A DNA stretch of 46,026 nucleotides from Lentisphaerales bacterium (GTDB lineage: Bacteria; Verrucomicrobiota; Lentisphaeria; Lentisphaerales; Lentisphaeraceae): the NCBI GenBank assembly GCA_022446985.1, contig JAKVBD010000041.1:1-46026 (forward strand). The letters are read 5' to 3'. A program made the translations under genes and the position numbers. Shown here piece after piece: positions 24,876 through 34,406 of this stretch (positions are counted from its first letter, which is position 1; every line of letters starts with the position of its first letter). The notes under the pieces were generated by a model. It saw only the letters and a list, made by a program, of their open reading frames with translations. It searched no databases and was not told the DNA's origin.

Positions 24876-27473
24876 ATGTCAGATGAAATTTATGAACTTG
24901 AAGATAAAATTCGGGAGTTAGAAGATTTTAACTCCAGGATCATAGGCGCGATGAATGCCATGGATGGGATTACTCAATTCCAGAAGGATGTTCTCGCAGT
25001 TGAAGAGATCTCAAACGTTTATGAAGTGGCCTCTGATCGTCTTAAGAAGATTACCGAATTTAAGTTTTTGTCCTTTTTCTCAATAAATGAAACTATGGCT
25101 TTTGATCTCAGTTATGTAGAGCCTGAAAGTTTAAGGGATGAAATTCAGCAAGAGTTCGACAAGCAAATGAAAGCGGGAATGCTGGCCTGGGCTCTGAACA
25201 GTGATAAGTCTATAAATGCAACTGCTTTAACAGGTGATTTTAAGGACGGCCCCCAATTGCTGATTCATCCTCTCGAGTCAAATACAGGGATAAATGGTCT
25301 TTTTGTCGGTCAGCCTGTTGCGGATGTCGATGAAATGCACCAGTTAGACCTGACTCTCTTAAATGTTAGCTTGTCCAGTACCTCATTGGCGCTTGATAAT
25401 ACCAGTCTGACTCAACAGTTAAAAGAATCAAATGCCGATTTAGAAAATAAAGTTGAAGCTAGAACTGAGACTCTGCAAGTTGCTCTGGAAAAAGCTAATG
25501 AAGCAACCAAAGCCAAAAGTGAATTTTTAGCTACTATGAGTCATGAAATACGGACTCCAATGAATGGTGTTCTAGGAATGTGTGAATTGATGCTGGAGAC
25601 TGGTTTAAATGATGAGCAGTACAAGTATGCCAGTGTTATAAACAATTCAGGTAAAGCCTTACTGACGATTATTAATGATATTCTCGACTTTTCAAAAATA
25701 GAAGCTGGAAAGCTTGAGCTTGAGTATATCCCCTTTGATTTGCGAGATACTATTGAGGATGTCGTCCACGTCTTATCTCAGAGAGCTGCAGAAAAAGGGA
25801 TTGAGTTGATTTCAGATATTGATTGTCGTACGCCTACTGCGATTGTAGGGGATAGTATGCGACTGAGGCAGATTTTACTGAACCTCGGTTCGAATGCAAT
25901 TAAATTTACCGATAAGGGTCATGTCCTTTTTGCCCTAACTGCAGACATCGGTATGGATGGTTCTTGTACGATGGGTTTTAGAGTAGAGGATACAGGTATA
26001 GGTATACCGGAAGACAAGCTTGGAAGATTGTTTCAATCTTTCTCACAGGTTGACTCTTCGACCTCTAGGAGATATGGCGGGACTGGTCTTGGCTTAACTA
26101 TTTCACAAAGCCTGTGTGAGATGATGGGCGGTAAGGTTTATGTTGAGTCTGAATTTAATAAAGGCTCTACTTTTGGTTTTGATTTAGATTTTGAGGTAAA
26201 TGAGCTAGAGCCTTCAGCTATTAAGGAAGAGGAATTAGCTAAGAAAAGAGTTCTCTTAGCTTCTTCACATGAAGGGCAGACAAAGCTTGTTAAGGACTAT
26301 CTTGAATGGAGTGGCATGATCGTCGATGTTAGGAAGACTCTAAGTTCGATTGTTGTAGCTACAAGTGGTAGTGAAACTTATGATTATCTCATTGTTGATT
26401 TTGGCTTAATGGGGTCTTCTAGAAGTATTCTGGATGAGATTTTGGAAATTGCCCGCCAAAATTGTGGTAAATGCTTTTTGATGAAACCTTATGTGAAAAC
26501 TGACCTTCTTGCCGAAGTAGAAACTAAATTTGATGAGAGTATAGCAAAACCTCTGAATTATAATGTTTTGGTCAATACATTACTGAATAGAAATCTCGAA
26601 AGGAATGTTGATATAGAAAGCTTCCATTTGCCAGAAACAAAGACGTGGAATGTACTTTTAGTGGATGATGACCGGACGAACTTGGAAGTCGCGAAGCTCA
26701 GATTTGAAAAAATGAATTTAAAAGTGACAATGGCTGCCAGTGGTGAGGAGGCCTTATCATTTTTTGAGAAGGCACATTTTGATATAGTTTTTATGGATTG
26801 TCATATGCCTGATATGGATGGCTATATGACTACAAAAATGATTCGCCAGATAGAGCTAGAGAAGAATTTAGAGAAAAGTACTCCTGTTATGGCCCTGTCA
26901 GCAAATGTAGCAGAAGATGCGGCTAAAAAATGTTATGCAGCCGGGATGGATGATTATCTGACAAAGCCGATAATTATAGCTGATTTAATTCGTGCTTTAC
27001 GAAAATGGTTATTGAGCGACGCAGATGAAAGGTGGCGCGGTTCTACAAAAGTCAATTTGCCACCTAAGGAGAATGTACCTCCTGGGAAAGAGACCAATTC
27101 TACTCCTCAAGCAACTTCAGAATCAGTTGATGAAAGCTTCATGGATGTAACTGTGATTCGGGATCTTCTTGGAATTGAGAATTACGACTTTGAGAAAAGT
27201 CTCATAAATACTTTTCTGATAGATTCCTTTAAAAGGCACGGGGAGATTGCCGCAGCATTTGAAAGTGATGATGTGAAGAAAGTTAATTATCTGAGCCACA
27301 CGATTAAAGGAGGAGCAGGTAATATCGGAGCTAAAGCCATACAGCGCAATTGTAAAACTATTGAAGATTTCTCAGGAGAAGGTGATTTGTCGAATGTCGA
27401 GCCTTTGATAAGTCAGCTTTTAGATGACTTAAACAAGCTGCAAGTATTCTTTGATACAAACTACTTCGATTAA
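24876..27473 (+). CDS. Hybrid sensor histidine kinase with receiver and Hpt domains
   Basis: An 865-residue soluble phosphorelay protein. Residues 1-25 are coiled coil, about 35-180 look like a GAF-type sensor, and a coiled linker spans 180-215. HisKA has the phospho-acceptor His223 in FLATMSHEIRTPMNG. HATPase_c spans about 325-440 with NLGSNAIKF, DTGIGIP and GGTGLGL boxes. A degenerate receiver (457-575) lacks the acidic pair but keeps Asp508. An intact receiver (590-712) has Asp598-Asp599, phospho-acceptor Asp641 and Lys697. A C-terminal Hpt domain has His808 in LSHTIKGGAGN. No transmembrane segment is present, so the signal is cytoplasmic, plausibly supplied by the HDOD partner. Confidence 0.93.
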   Translation: MSDEIYELEDKIRELEDFNSRIIGAMNAMDGITQFQKDVLAVEEISNVYEVASDRLKKITEFKFLSFFSINETMAFDLSYVEPESLRDEIQQEFDKQMKAGMLAWALNSDKSINATALTGDFKDGPQLLIHPLESNTGINGLFVGQPVADVDEMHQLDLTLLNVSLSSTSLALDNTSLTQQLKESNADLENKVEARTETLQVALEKANEATKAKSEFLATMSHEIRTPMNGVLGMCELMLETGLNDEQYKYASVINNSGKALLTIINDILDFSKIEAGKLELEYIPFDLRDTIEDVVHVLSQRAAEKGIELISDIDCRTPTAIVGDSMRLRQILLNLGSNAIKFTDKGHVLFALTADIGMDGSCTMGFRVEDTGIGIPEDKLGRLFQSFSQVDSSTSRRYGGTGLGLTISQSLCEMMGGKVYVESEFNKGSTFGFDLDFEVNELEPSAIKEEELAKKRVLLASSHEGQTKLVKDYLEWSGMIVDVRKTLSSIVVATSGSETYDYLIVDFGLMGSSRSILDEILEIARQNCGKCFLMKPYVKTDLLAEVETKFDESIAKPLNYNVLVNTLLNRNLERNVDIESFHLPETKTWNVLLVDDDRTNLEVAKLRFEKMNLKVTMAASGEEALSFFEKAHFDIVFMDCHMPDMDGYMTTKMIRQIELEKNLEKSTPVMALSANVAEDAAKKCYAAGMDDYLTKPIIIADLIRALRKWLLSDADERWRGSTKVNLPPKENVPPGKETNSTPQATSESVDESFMDVTVIRDLLGIENYDFEKSLINTFLIDSFKRHGEIAAAFESDDVKKVNYLSHTIKGGAGNIGAKAIQRNCKTIEDFSGEGDLSNVEPLISQLLDDLNKLQVFFDTNYFD

Positions 27474-27554
27474 AATCACTAAAATATTTTTTGCGAGTCC
27501 ACTGAACAGCTCTCTGCGGGATAGTTCCTGTCAAATAATGATTATGGAGCTCTT

Positions 27555-28893
27555 ATGTGTATCAGGCTTTCTCATACATCTCTTATCTTATTAACCTTGT
27601 TGACAGGTTGTTCTTCAACTGTAGAATTGGAGAGTAAGAGGCTAAATATTTTACTTAAATTCAGTGATGATCAGAGGATGAATAATCTAAGTTGTTTTGG
27701 TAGTGAAATATCAACTCCGAATATCGACTCTATTGTGGCTGATGGTATGAAATTTAACAGTTGGTATGTGGCATTTTCTATTTGTACGCCTTCACGTTTT
27801 AGTTTAATGGCTGGCAAGTAACCTGGTCGTTCTCAAGATCGGCTTTTGGGACCTTTGATGTTTTTGGAAGAGAGTGACCATAATCGAGGTATTAAGCCGG
27901 GAGAAACAACAATTACTCAAGTTCTTGGTGAGAACGGCTAAGATAAGGCCTTAATTGCTAAATGGCACTTAGGACATGATTTAAAAGAAGCGTTGCTGGG
28001 TAGCCATGGTTTTCAGAAGTTCATAGGACATACTGGTGGTTGTATAGAATTTTTTACTATGTGTTACGGAATTAAGCAGGATTGATATGAGGATTTTGAG
28101 CATAAAGATACCGTTGGCTATGCTACAGATATCTTTACTGGAGAGGCTGTAAGCTACATTTCTGAAGATCGAGAAAACCCTTTCTTCCTTTATCTTTCTT
28201 ACAATGTTCCGCACTTTAGCAAAGGGTGGGATGTCGGAAGGCAGCAAGTTATTAATTTCATGTAGGCAAAAGATGATGATTTAAAAGAAGTGCAACATAT
28301 TAAAGATCCGATTGGCCGCCAGTTCACCGCTATGGTAAAATCGATGGCTGATGGAATTAGTCGTGTTTTAGAAGCTTTGAAGAAAAAAGGATTAGAGGAA
28401 GGTAGATTCGTAATCTTTATGCCGGATAACGACGGGGACGATAAATTATGGAGGTTCCAATAAACCTTTTAGAGGACAAAAAGCGTCTTTATATGAAGGT
28501 GACATATATGTTCCTTGTGTTATGAAGTTTCCTGGAGTTATACCGTCTGGTATAGAGAGTAGCGACTAGGTAGGTTCGATTGATTTATTTCCTACATTTT
28601 ATCAGTTGGCAGAGATTCCGACAACTGATATTATCTTGGATGGAAAGAATACCTTGCCTCTTTTAAAGGGTGAGAGGCCTGCCGAATGGGAAATGCTTTT
28701 TGAGTTACATAGTGCTACAGCTTTAAGGGTTGGGGATTGGAAGGATCTAAAAGTTAAAGGTGAATCTGCACAACTTTTTAATCTTAAGGAAGACTCTCAT
28801 TGGACGAGAAATTTAGTACATCAACAACAATCAACTTTCACTCGACTTGAGTCTAGCCACAATGAATTATTAAGGGATATTGCTTCTGATTAG
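27555..28893 (+). pseudogene. Sulfatase pseudogene (lipoprotein arylsulfatase type)
   Basis: The start encodes a lipoprotein signal ending in LLTGCSS, then the sulfatase fold start FSDDQ, STPNIDSIVADG and the C-T-P-S-R motif whose Cys becomes formylglycine. The frame is broken by stops at 27819 (TAA), 27939 (TAA), 28083 (TGA) and 28263 (TAG). A frameshift follows around 28435-28445, just at the usual SDNGG motif, and another stop is at 28567 (TAG). Protein-like sequence continues throughout, including KWHLG, PFFLYLSYNVPH and [13 protein letters not shown], up to the normal terminus at 28893. The gene is clearly decayed. Confidence 0.9.
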
Positions 28894-29041
28894 GGCGTAC
28901 CAGTCGGTATATTGAATTATTTTCTAATTTATAAAATACTCATGATGTGGAGTTTTTATTAAAATATGACGGAATTATTCAGTCGGGAAACTTGACTGAT
29001 CGTGCATTTTTATCTAAAGTTGAATTCCTTGTAATTTATGT

Positions 29042-29764
29042 ATGGATGTGTATTTAATGAGTTTAGTGGTTCCTTATCTCGGTAGAAATAACTGGAAAGG
29101 AAAAGATCTTCTGATGCACAGAGATCTTGTTCAGACAAATCACTTGCATCGAGCTGTTGTATGCTACGGGATGAAAGGTGAAAATGGTAAGAATCAGTAC
29201 TTGACGAGTATTGAAGCTGATCAATCCGGTTATACCCTTGATATGGTTGAAACTGAAGCTATGCAGAATCTTCTTTACCTCGACCAGCAGGAGGATGCTG
29301 ATTGGGTTCCTGTTATTTCAGAATCTCAAGGGCAGAAGGTGACTTTACTTACTAAAACAGGAAGTGATGTCACAGCAAGTAATATCATACGTCCTGATAT
29401 TCTAAGAGATTTACAACACTATTTTGAAGCTCCAAATGTTGCTATAGGGGTGCCCAATAGAAATACAATCATTGCATGCGCTAAACCTACTTTAATGCTA
29501 GATTACATGAAGAGAAAATATGAAGAATCTGTTAGCAGAGGTTATGAGCCGGTTTCTGATATGGTTTACCTTGCTAAAGGTGGCTTGTTGATTGGTGCTG
29601 CTCCATTTCCGGGTTCAGAAGACCTTGTGGATCGCGGTAGAGAAGATACTCAGACTGTTTCACTCAATAAGATTTCAAATTCTACGCCTTTGAAGAAAAA
29701 AGCCAGAGCTAAGACTCTTATAAATATGGACAAGAAGAAGAAGGTAACCTTTAAGTCTCGTTAA
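29042..29764 (+). CDS. Uncharacterised protein, weakly DUF1444 (YtpQ)-like
   Basis: A 240-residue soluble protein. Residues 1-95 carry hydrophobic and mixed segments (SLVVPYLGRNNW, HRAVVCYGM). A central segment DLQHYFEAPNVAIGVPNRNTIIAC resembles the SVPHQDVLILAD-type segment of YtpQ proteins. The last 35 residues are Lys/Arg-rich and look disordered (KKKARAKTL, DKKKKVTFKSR). The resemblance is weak and no function follows. The start is uncertain: there is no good ribosome binding site before 29042, and the ATG five codons later has GGATG about 8 bases upstream. It stands alone between the sulfatase relic and a terminator. Confidence 0.6.
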   Translation: MDVYLMSLVVPYLGRNNWKGKDLLMHRDLVQTNHLHRAVVCYGMKGENGKNQYLTSIEADQSGYTLDMVETEAMQNLLYLDQQEDADWVPVISESQGQKVTLLTKTGSDVTASNIIRPDILRDLQHYFEAPNVAIGVPNRNTIIACAKPTLMLDYMKRKYEESVSRGYEPVSDMVYLAKGGLLIGAAPFPGSEDLVDRGREDTQTVSLNKISNSTPLKKKARAKTLINMDKKKKVTFKSR

Positions 29765-29792
29765 TGACTTTTTTTTGTAAAGTTTTGATTTG

Positions 29793-29820
29793 GCCTGAGT
29801 TTGAAAAACTTGGGCTTTTT
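29793..29820 (+). terminator. Intrinsic terminator
   Basis: A 10-bp stem (GCCTGAGTTT with AAACTTGGGC, two G-T pairs) and a three-base loop are followed by five T residues, ending the transcript of the gene at 29042. Confidence 0.75.
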
Positions 29821-29880
29821 CGTGCTTGGTCTTGAAAGGTTAAGGCTGGCTTTTCGTATGATGTATATGGAGAGTGAATT

Positions 29881-30411
29881 ATGAAGCAACAAGCAGAAAT
29901 ATTGAAAGAAGCTTTTGGTTATCAAAGCCAGCTAACGGCTTATGCTTATGTCGTGTTGCAGGATTGGGGATTGGCAGAGGACGTTGTGCAGGATTTATTT
30001 GTTACTGTCAGCGTTAAGTGGGAGACATTTGATTCTTCAAAGGCTTTATACCCTTGGCTCAAAAGAATTGTTCGGAATCGTGCAGTGGACATTATTCGCT
30101 CGCGGTCTAAAGAGTTTTATTGTGAAGATGAAGCTTTACTTGATTTAGTCGATTTATCCTTCGATGAAGGAGAAGCTCGCTTACAGCAGGAAAAGAAAGG
30201 TATAATGAATAGCGCTTTAAGAGTCTGCATTGATTCATTAGGACAGGCTGCCCGTGAACTCCTTAAAGGTTTTTACTCAGACGGTAAGTCATGTATTGAG
30301 ATTGCCGAAGAGCAACAGCGAAGTGAAAATGCCATATATATATCTTTGACTAGAATTCGTCAGCAATTGAGGCGTTGTGCTGAAAAGAAGCTTGCCTCTG
30401 AGGGATTATGA
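29881..30411 (+). CDS. ECF-type sigma factor of the PVC FecR-LamG pair
   Basis: A 176-residue sigma-70 family protein. Region 2 covers about 12-78 (YAYVVLQDWGLAEDVVQDLFV, YPWLKRIVRNRAVDIIRSR). Region 4 covers about 110-168 with the helix-turn-helix SCIEIAEEQQRSENAIYISLTRIR. The spelling of this last segment is typical of ECF factors of Planctomycetes and Lentisphaerae. GGAGAG lies 5-10 bases before the ATG. The downstream FecR-LamG gene starts one base after the stop. Confidence 0.92.
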   Translation: MKQQAEILKEAFGYQSQLTAYAYVVLQDWGLAEDVVQDLFVTVSVKWETFDSSKALYPWLKRIVRNRAVDIIRSRSKEFYCEDEALLDLVDLSFDEGEARLQQEKKGIMNSALRVCIDSLGQAARELLKGFYSDGKSCIEIAEEQQRSENAIYISLTRIRQQLRRCAEKKLASEGL

Positions 30412-30412
30412 A

Positions 30413-31981
30413 ATGACAAATGAAGAGCTCTTTAATCGTTATCTTAATAAAGATTTAGATCAACAATCGCAAGACAAGCTCAAAAGTGTTTTAGCGACAC
30501 CTGCAGGGCGCCAGGAATTTTTTCAGTTTATGTCCGGATCAGCGGAAATTGGTCAATACCTCAAATTGGATGAGAAGTGTTCAGAGGAGGATTTGATTTT
30601 TTCAGATCTTGTTAAACGCAGTGAAAAGAATTTATTAGAAGGTCTACAGGGGAATTTAGGCTCGGACGAAAGGTCAGTTCAAAGACATTCGTCACTCCGC
30701 CCCAAACATTTACTCTATATGTCTGTCTTAGCTTTAGCTTCAATGCTTGTGTTGGCTGTTTTTATGCATGGTAAAGCGGAGAAAGTGAATCCGCCGTCGG
30801 TATTGATTAATTCAGTTGCCAGAGTCATTTTGCTTGAAGGCGATGCAAATGTAAAACTTGGAGATTGGCTGAATCCAGGAGATGTAACGCTTTACTCTGG
30901 GGAGATGGAATTGGCTTTTGATTCTGGTGCCAGGGTTTTACTGCAGGGACAAGTCGATTTTCGCTTGGAAACAGCTCAGCGGGCCTTTTTGTATGAGGGG
31001 AAGTTAACCGCTTATGTTCCTCCAGAAGCCAAGGGTTTCATCATAAATACTCATGAAGGGACTATTGTTGATTTAGGAACTGAGTTTGCTGTAAATGTTG
31101 ATCGCGACCAAAGAGTTGATGTTCATGTGCTAGAAGGTGAGGTCGAGGCTTCTTTGCTTGAAGGTAGCGCAGTGAAACTATTGACTAAAAATCAGTCAGT
31201 AAGGATTGCCGAAGGTGGTTTTCGGGAAAGCCTTATACCTGTTACTTCATTTGAACGTTTGAGGTCACAAGATACGACTTTGAAAACAGCTTATATATAT
31301 TGGCCCTTTGAGTCGGAAGAAAATGGCATTTTAAAAGATCAGGGAAACAGTGGCTTTGGTGACTTTTATAATTTGGAGCTTCAGAATCAGTCCATTGCTC
31401 TTCAGCCTGGAAAATTTGGTAATGCTTTGAAGTTAAATGGTAAGAGGCAATACCTTACTTCTAAGTTTAAGGGGATAGGCGGTACAGATCCGCGGACAAT
31501 TTCTTTTTGGTTGAAGATTCCTCCGAATCTCAAGGATGGGGAGCATTATGCTATCATTGCCTGGGGGAGGGTGGCTCCTACTCAAAAATGGCAGCTTGGT
31601 ATTAATTTTCAAAGAAGTACTGGAGTAAGGGGGGCCATACGTACAGAGTTCTCTAAGGGGTATGTCGTTGGTACAACAGACTTGAGGGATGGGCGTTGGC
31701 ACCATATAACCAGTGTGTTTATTGGGGGGGATAATGCCGATGTAGCGCCGCATGTCAGGCATTACGTCGATGGCAGGTTAGAGGGTGTTAGTGGCTACCA
31801 GCCGATTAAAATAAATACTGCTACAACAGCTCCTGACTCTCAGCCAGCTTTTATAGGTAAATATATAAATAGAAACGGCTGGTACTTTAGAGGAGCTATT
31901 GATGAAATGTATATTTTCGAAAGTGCTTTGACGCCAGCACAAATCGTCATGCTCCGCGACCGTCAATTAGAAGCGGAGTAA
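30413..31981 (+). CDS. Transmembrane FecR-LamG protein, probable anti-sigma regulator
   Basis: The 522-residue protein has four parts. A cytoplasmic N-terminus (1-98) begins MTNEELFNRYLNKDLD, like anti-sigma domains. One transmembrane helix follows (about 100-118). A FecR domain (about 160-265) includes the segment THEGTIVDLGTEFAVNV. A C-terminal concanavalin-like LamG domain (about 295-520) contains TISFWLKIP and a final AIDEMYIFESALTPAQI. FecR-LamG fusions behind ECF sigma genes are a hallmark of PVC bacteria and are thought to sense surface carbohydrates, which would fit the nearby sulfatase relic. The ATG at 30413 with AGGGA upstream is preferred over a start inside the sigma gene. Confidence 0.88.
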   Translation: MTNEELFNRYLNKDLDQQSQDKLKSVLATPAGRQEFFQFMSGSAEIGQYLKLDEKCSEEDLIFSDLVKRSEKNLLEGLQGNLGSDERSVQRHSSLRPKHLLYMSVLALASMLVLAVFMHGKAEKVNPPSVLINSVARVILLEGDANVKLGDWLNPGDVTLYSGEMELAFDSGARVLLQGQVDFRLETAQRAFLYEGKLTAYVPPEAKGFIINTHEGTIVDLGTEFAVNVDRDQRVDVHVLEGEVEASLLEGSAVKLLTKNQSVRIAEGGFRESLIPVTSFERLRSQDTTLKTAYIYWPFESEENGILKDQGNSGFGDFYNLELQNQSIALQPGKFGNALKLNGKRQYLTSKFKGIGGTDPRTISFWLKIPPNLKDGEHYAIIAWGRVAPTQKWQLGINFQRSTGVRGAIRTEFSKGYVVGTTDLRDGRWHHITSVFIGGDNADVAPHVRHYVDGRLEGVSGYQPIKINTATTAPDSQPAFIGKYINRNGWYFRGAIDEMYIFESALTPAQIVMLRDRQLEAE

Positions 31982-32013
31982 GGTCAAAGCATTTATTGCA
32001 TGCCTTGACCTTA
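31979..32013. terminator. Hairpin between convergent FecR-LamG and sodB genes
   Basis: TAAGGTCAAAGC (31979-31990) pairs with GCCTTGACCTTA (32002-32013) around an 11-base loop, with one mismatch. It starts on the FecR-LamG stop codon. There is no T-run on either side, so it is only a possible bidirectional terminator. Confidence 0.5.
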
Positions 32014-32018
32014 GTAAT

Positions 32019-32627
32019 TCAGCCTTGAGCAGCCTCGTAAAGTTTATTTACGTTTTCCCAATTTACGACATTCCAAAAAGCAGAGATGAAATCCGGTCTT
32101 CGGTTCTGATATTGTAAATAGTAAGCATGTTCCCATACATCCAGAGTCAATAATGGCGCAGCACCATCCATCAATGGAGTATCTTCATTGCCAGTAGATG
32201 AAATTTGTAGTTGGCCTTCTTTCAAGCTTAGCCATGCCCAGCCACTGCCGAACTGTGTCACTGCGGCATTGTTAAATTCTTTTTTAAAGGCAGCAAAGGA
32301 GCCAAATTGAGAATTTATGGCGTCTGCAATTTTTCCAGTTGGTTCACCACCACCGGATGGAGAAAGTGAATTCCAGTAAAGATCGTGGTTATAGTGTTGA
32401 CCCGCAAATTGTTTTACCGCGGCACGTTTCTTTGTAGGGACTACAGATAAATCGGACACAAGTACTTCTAGAGGTGATTCTATTAGTTCTGAATCTTCCA
32501 GTACTGTGTTTAGTTTGGTTATGTATCCTGCGTGATGTTTTGTGTAGTGGGTTTTAAGCACGCTTGCATTGAAATGAGGCTCAAGGTCGTTAAAGCCATA
32601 AGGCAGAGGGGATTGTGTAAATGCCAT
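32019..32627 (-). CDS. sodB: Superoxide dismutase, iron type
   Basis: A cytoplasmic Fe/Mn-family enzyme of 202 residues. Metal ligands are His27, His81, Asp163 (in LTLDVWEHAYY) and His167. Gln77 in AGQHYNHDLYW takes the place of the active-site glutamine that is typical of iron enzymes, where manganese enzymes have Gly; GSGWAWL agrees. Iron use is therefore likely, cambialistic use possible. AGGGA precedes the ATG. An inverted repeat lies just upstream of the ribosome binding site. Confidence 0.94.
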   Translation of the reverse strand: MAFTQSPLPYGFNDLEPHFNASVLKTHYTKHHAGYITKLNTVLEDSELIESPLEVLVSDLSVVPTKKRAAVKQFAGQHYNHDLYWNSLSPSGGGEPTGKIADAINSQFGSFAAFKKEFNNAAVTQFGSGWAWLSLKEGQLQISSTGNEDTPLMDGAAPLLTLDVWEHAYYLQYQNRRPDFISAFWNVVNWENVNKLYEAAQG

Positions 32628-32641
32628 GATTTTTCCCTATT

Positions 32642-32664
32642 TTAAGTTTCTAAATATAACTTAA
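32642..32664. promoter_or_regulatory. Inverted repeat upstream of sodB
   Basis: TTAAGTT (32642-32648) and AACTTAA (32658-32664) flank nine AT-rich bases, 15-37 bases before the sodB start. It may be an operator. The spacer TCTAAATAT loosely echoes the palindrome before the PerR-like gene, but identity of the regulator is not shown. Confidence 0.35.
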
Positions 32665-32852
32665 TAGATTCTTAAGTGGCTTGAAAGAGTCAAATTCTCA
32701 TAAATAAGACTTTTTTAGCCTATTTATTGTTACGTTAGAAGTTGTCATAAATATTAATTTAATTTACCAGGATTTACTAATTCGTTCAAAAATGAGTTTA
32801 TATGGTTTGATTTATTAGATTTATGACTTACTATTCAGCATTATGGGTGAAA

Positions 32853-32899
32853 TTTACAATTTAGGGTGATTGTAAAATAGAAATTACAATTGTGTAATT
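32853..32899. promoter_or_regulatory. Cluster of TTACAAT/ATTGTAA half-sites upstream of amtB
   Basis: Two consecutive inverted repeats lie within 75 bases of the amtB start. TTTACAAT (32853-32860) pairs with ATTGTAAA (32869-32876), and AATTACA (32882-32888) pairs with TGTAATT (32893-32899). All four arms share one motif, which points to cooperative binding of a repressor or activator of the ammonium operon. No sigma-54 promoter (TGGCAC..TTGC) was found. Confidence 0.45.
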
Positions 32900-32925
32900 A
32901 TTCAATAAAAATTAGGAGTAAACTT

Positions 32926-34386
32926 ATGAAAAAGCTTACGAAGGGAGTCCTGGTACTTCTTATGTTGCTTTTAGTATCGAGTGTAACAGCTCAGGATGCT
33001 GCAGCTGCAAAACCTGCACCAGTAAGTATTGCACTTACTGAAGATGGCGCTGAGATGAGTGAAGCGTATCAAGATGCAGTTCTTACTGTCAATGACGGTG
33101 TGCATAGCATCGTACAAGAAGGTGTCGCTAAGAAGAATGAAGATGGTAAAGTCGAGTTCCTTAACGATTCCCGTTTCTGGATTTCTAACGTATTTATGAT
33201 GTTCTCAGCAGTTCTGGTTTTCATCATGCACCTTGGTTTCTGTACTCTTGAGGTAGGTTTCTGCCGTGCCAAGAACTCAGTAAACATTATCTTTAAGAAC
33301 TTCTCTATCGTTGCTATGGCAACTTTAGTTTATGCTCTCATGGGCTTCAATATCATGTATCCTGGCGATGACTGGATCGTCAACAAGTTCATGGGTTTCT
33401 GTGGCTTCGGTGTTGATCCTTCTGCTGTAACAGCAAGTGTTGCTTACAACTCTGGCTATACTTACTGGACTGACTTCCTGTTCCAGGCGATGTTTGCTGC
33501 TGCAACCGGTTCTATCGTTTCAGGTGCTGTTTGTGAAAGAATTAAAATCGGTTCTTTCCTTCTATTCTCAATTCTATTTACTGGTATTATCTACCCAATC
33601 GTCGGCTCATGGGGCTGGGGTGGTGGTTTCCTGAGTGATTGGGGTTTCCACGATCTTGCCGGTTCAGGTCTTGTTCACGCTACTGGTGGTGCTGGTGCCC
33701 TTGCTGGTGCTATCGCTCTTGGACCTCGTCTAGGTAAATATGTAAATGGTAAAACTTTCGCAATTATGGGTCACAACATGCCTGTAGCTGCTATCGGTGC
33801 TTTCCTACTTTGGTTCGGATGGTTCGGTTTTAACGGCGGTTCACAGCTTAACGCTAACCCAACTGGTACTTCTGGTATCATGGTTATGACTCTCCTAGCA
33901 TCTTGTGCTGGTGTTGCAGCTGCAATGATTGTGAGCTGGGTTATGACTGGTAAGCCTGACCTTTCAATGGTTCTTAACGGTGCTCTTGCCGGTCTTGTTG
34001 GTATCACTGCTGGTGCTGACATCATTGGTCCTATGAACTCTGTTATCACCGGAGCAGTTGCTGGTGTAATCGTAGTTCTTGCTGTTAATCTTCTAGACAA
34101 ACTTAAAATCGATGATCCTGTTGGGGCGATCCCGGTTCACCTATTCTGTGGTGTTTGGGGTGTTATCGCTACTGGTATCTTCGGCGAAGGTGCCAGTCTT
34201 GGCGCTCAGATCAAAGCTGCGGCATGTATCGTAGTATTTGCTTTTGTTTGTGCATTCGTTCTATTCACAATCATCAAGCTTACAATCGGTCTAAGAGTTT
34301 CTGAAGAAGAGGAACTTGAAGGTCTTGACCTAGGTGAACACGATATGGAAGCTTACAGTGGTTTCCAGATCTTCACAAACATGTAA
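32926..34386 (+). CDS. amtB: Ammonium transporter
   Basis: A 486-residue Amt/Rh channel that admits ammonium under nitrogen limitation. A signal peptide of about 22 residues (basic MKKLTKG, hydrophobic core, ending VTAQ) is followed by about 60 extra periplasmic residues and then about 11 transmembrane helices. Diagnostic segments are [22 protein letters not shown], the first pore histidine in [13 protein letters not shown] and the second in [16 protein letters not shown] lies 7-11 bases before the ATG at 32926. The PII gene follows after 20 bases, the usual partner that blocks the channel. Codon use is strongly biased, as in highly expressed genes. Confidence 0.95.
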   Translation: MKKLTKGVLVLLMLLLVSSVTAQDAAAAKPAPVSIALTEDGAEMSEAYQDAVLTVNDGVHSIVQEGVAKKNEDGKVEFLNDSRFWISNVFMMFSAVLVFIMHLGFCTLEVGFCRAKNSVNIIFKNFSIVAMATLVYALMGFNIMYPGDDWIVNKFMGFCGFGVDPSAVTASVAYNSGYTYWTDFLFQAMFAAATGSIVSGAVCERIKIGSFLLFSILFTGIIYPIVGSWGWGGGFLSDWGFHDLAGSGLVHATGGAGALAGAIALGPRLGKYVNGKTFAIMGHNMPVAAIGAFLLWFGWFGFNGGSQLNANPTGTSGIMVMTLLASCAGVAAAMIVSWVMTGKPDLSMVLNGALAGLVGITAGADIIGPMNSVITGAVAGVIVVLAVNLLDKLKIDDPVGAIPVHLFCGVWGVIATGIFGEGASLGAQIKAAACIVVFAFVCAFVLFTIIKLTIGLRVSEEEELEGLDLGEHDMEAYSGFQIFTNM

Positions 34387-34406
34387 TCGAAGGCAGGAGA
34401 TTTAAA

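Noticed and set aside
28606..28893. A 95-codon gene downstream of the sulfatase start
   Set aside because: It is the C-terminal fragment of the same broken sulfatase, shifted by one frame.
32628..32925. Sigma-54 promoter for amtB
   Set aside because: No TGGCAC-N5-TTGC-like element was found on the plus strand in this interval.
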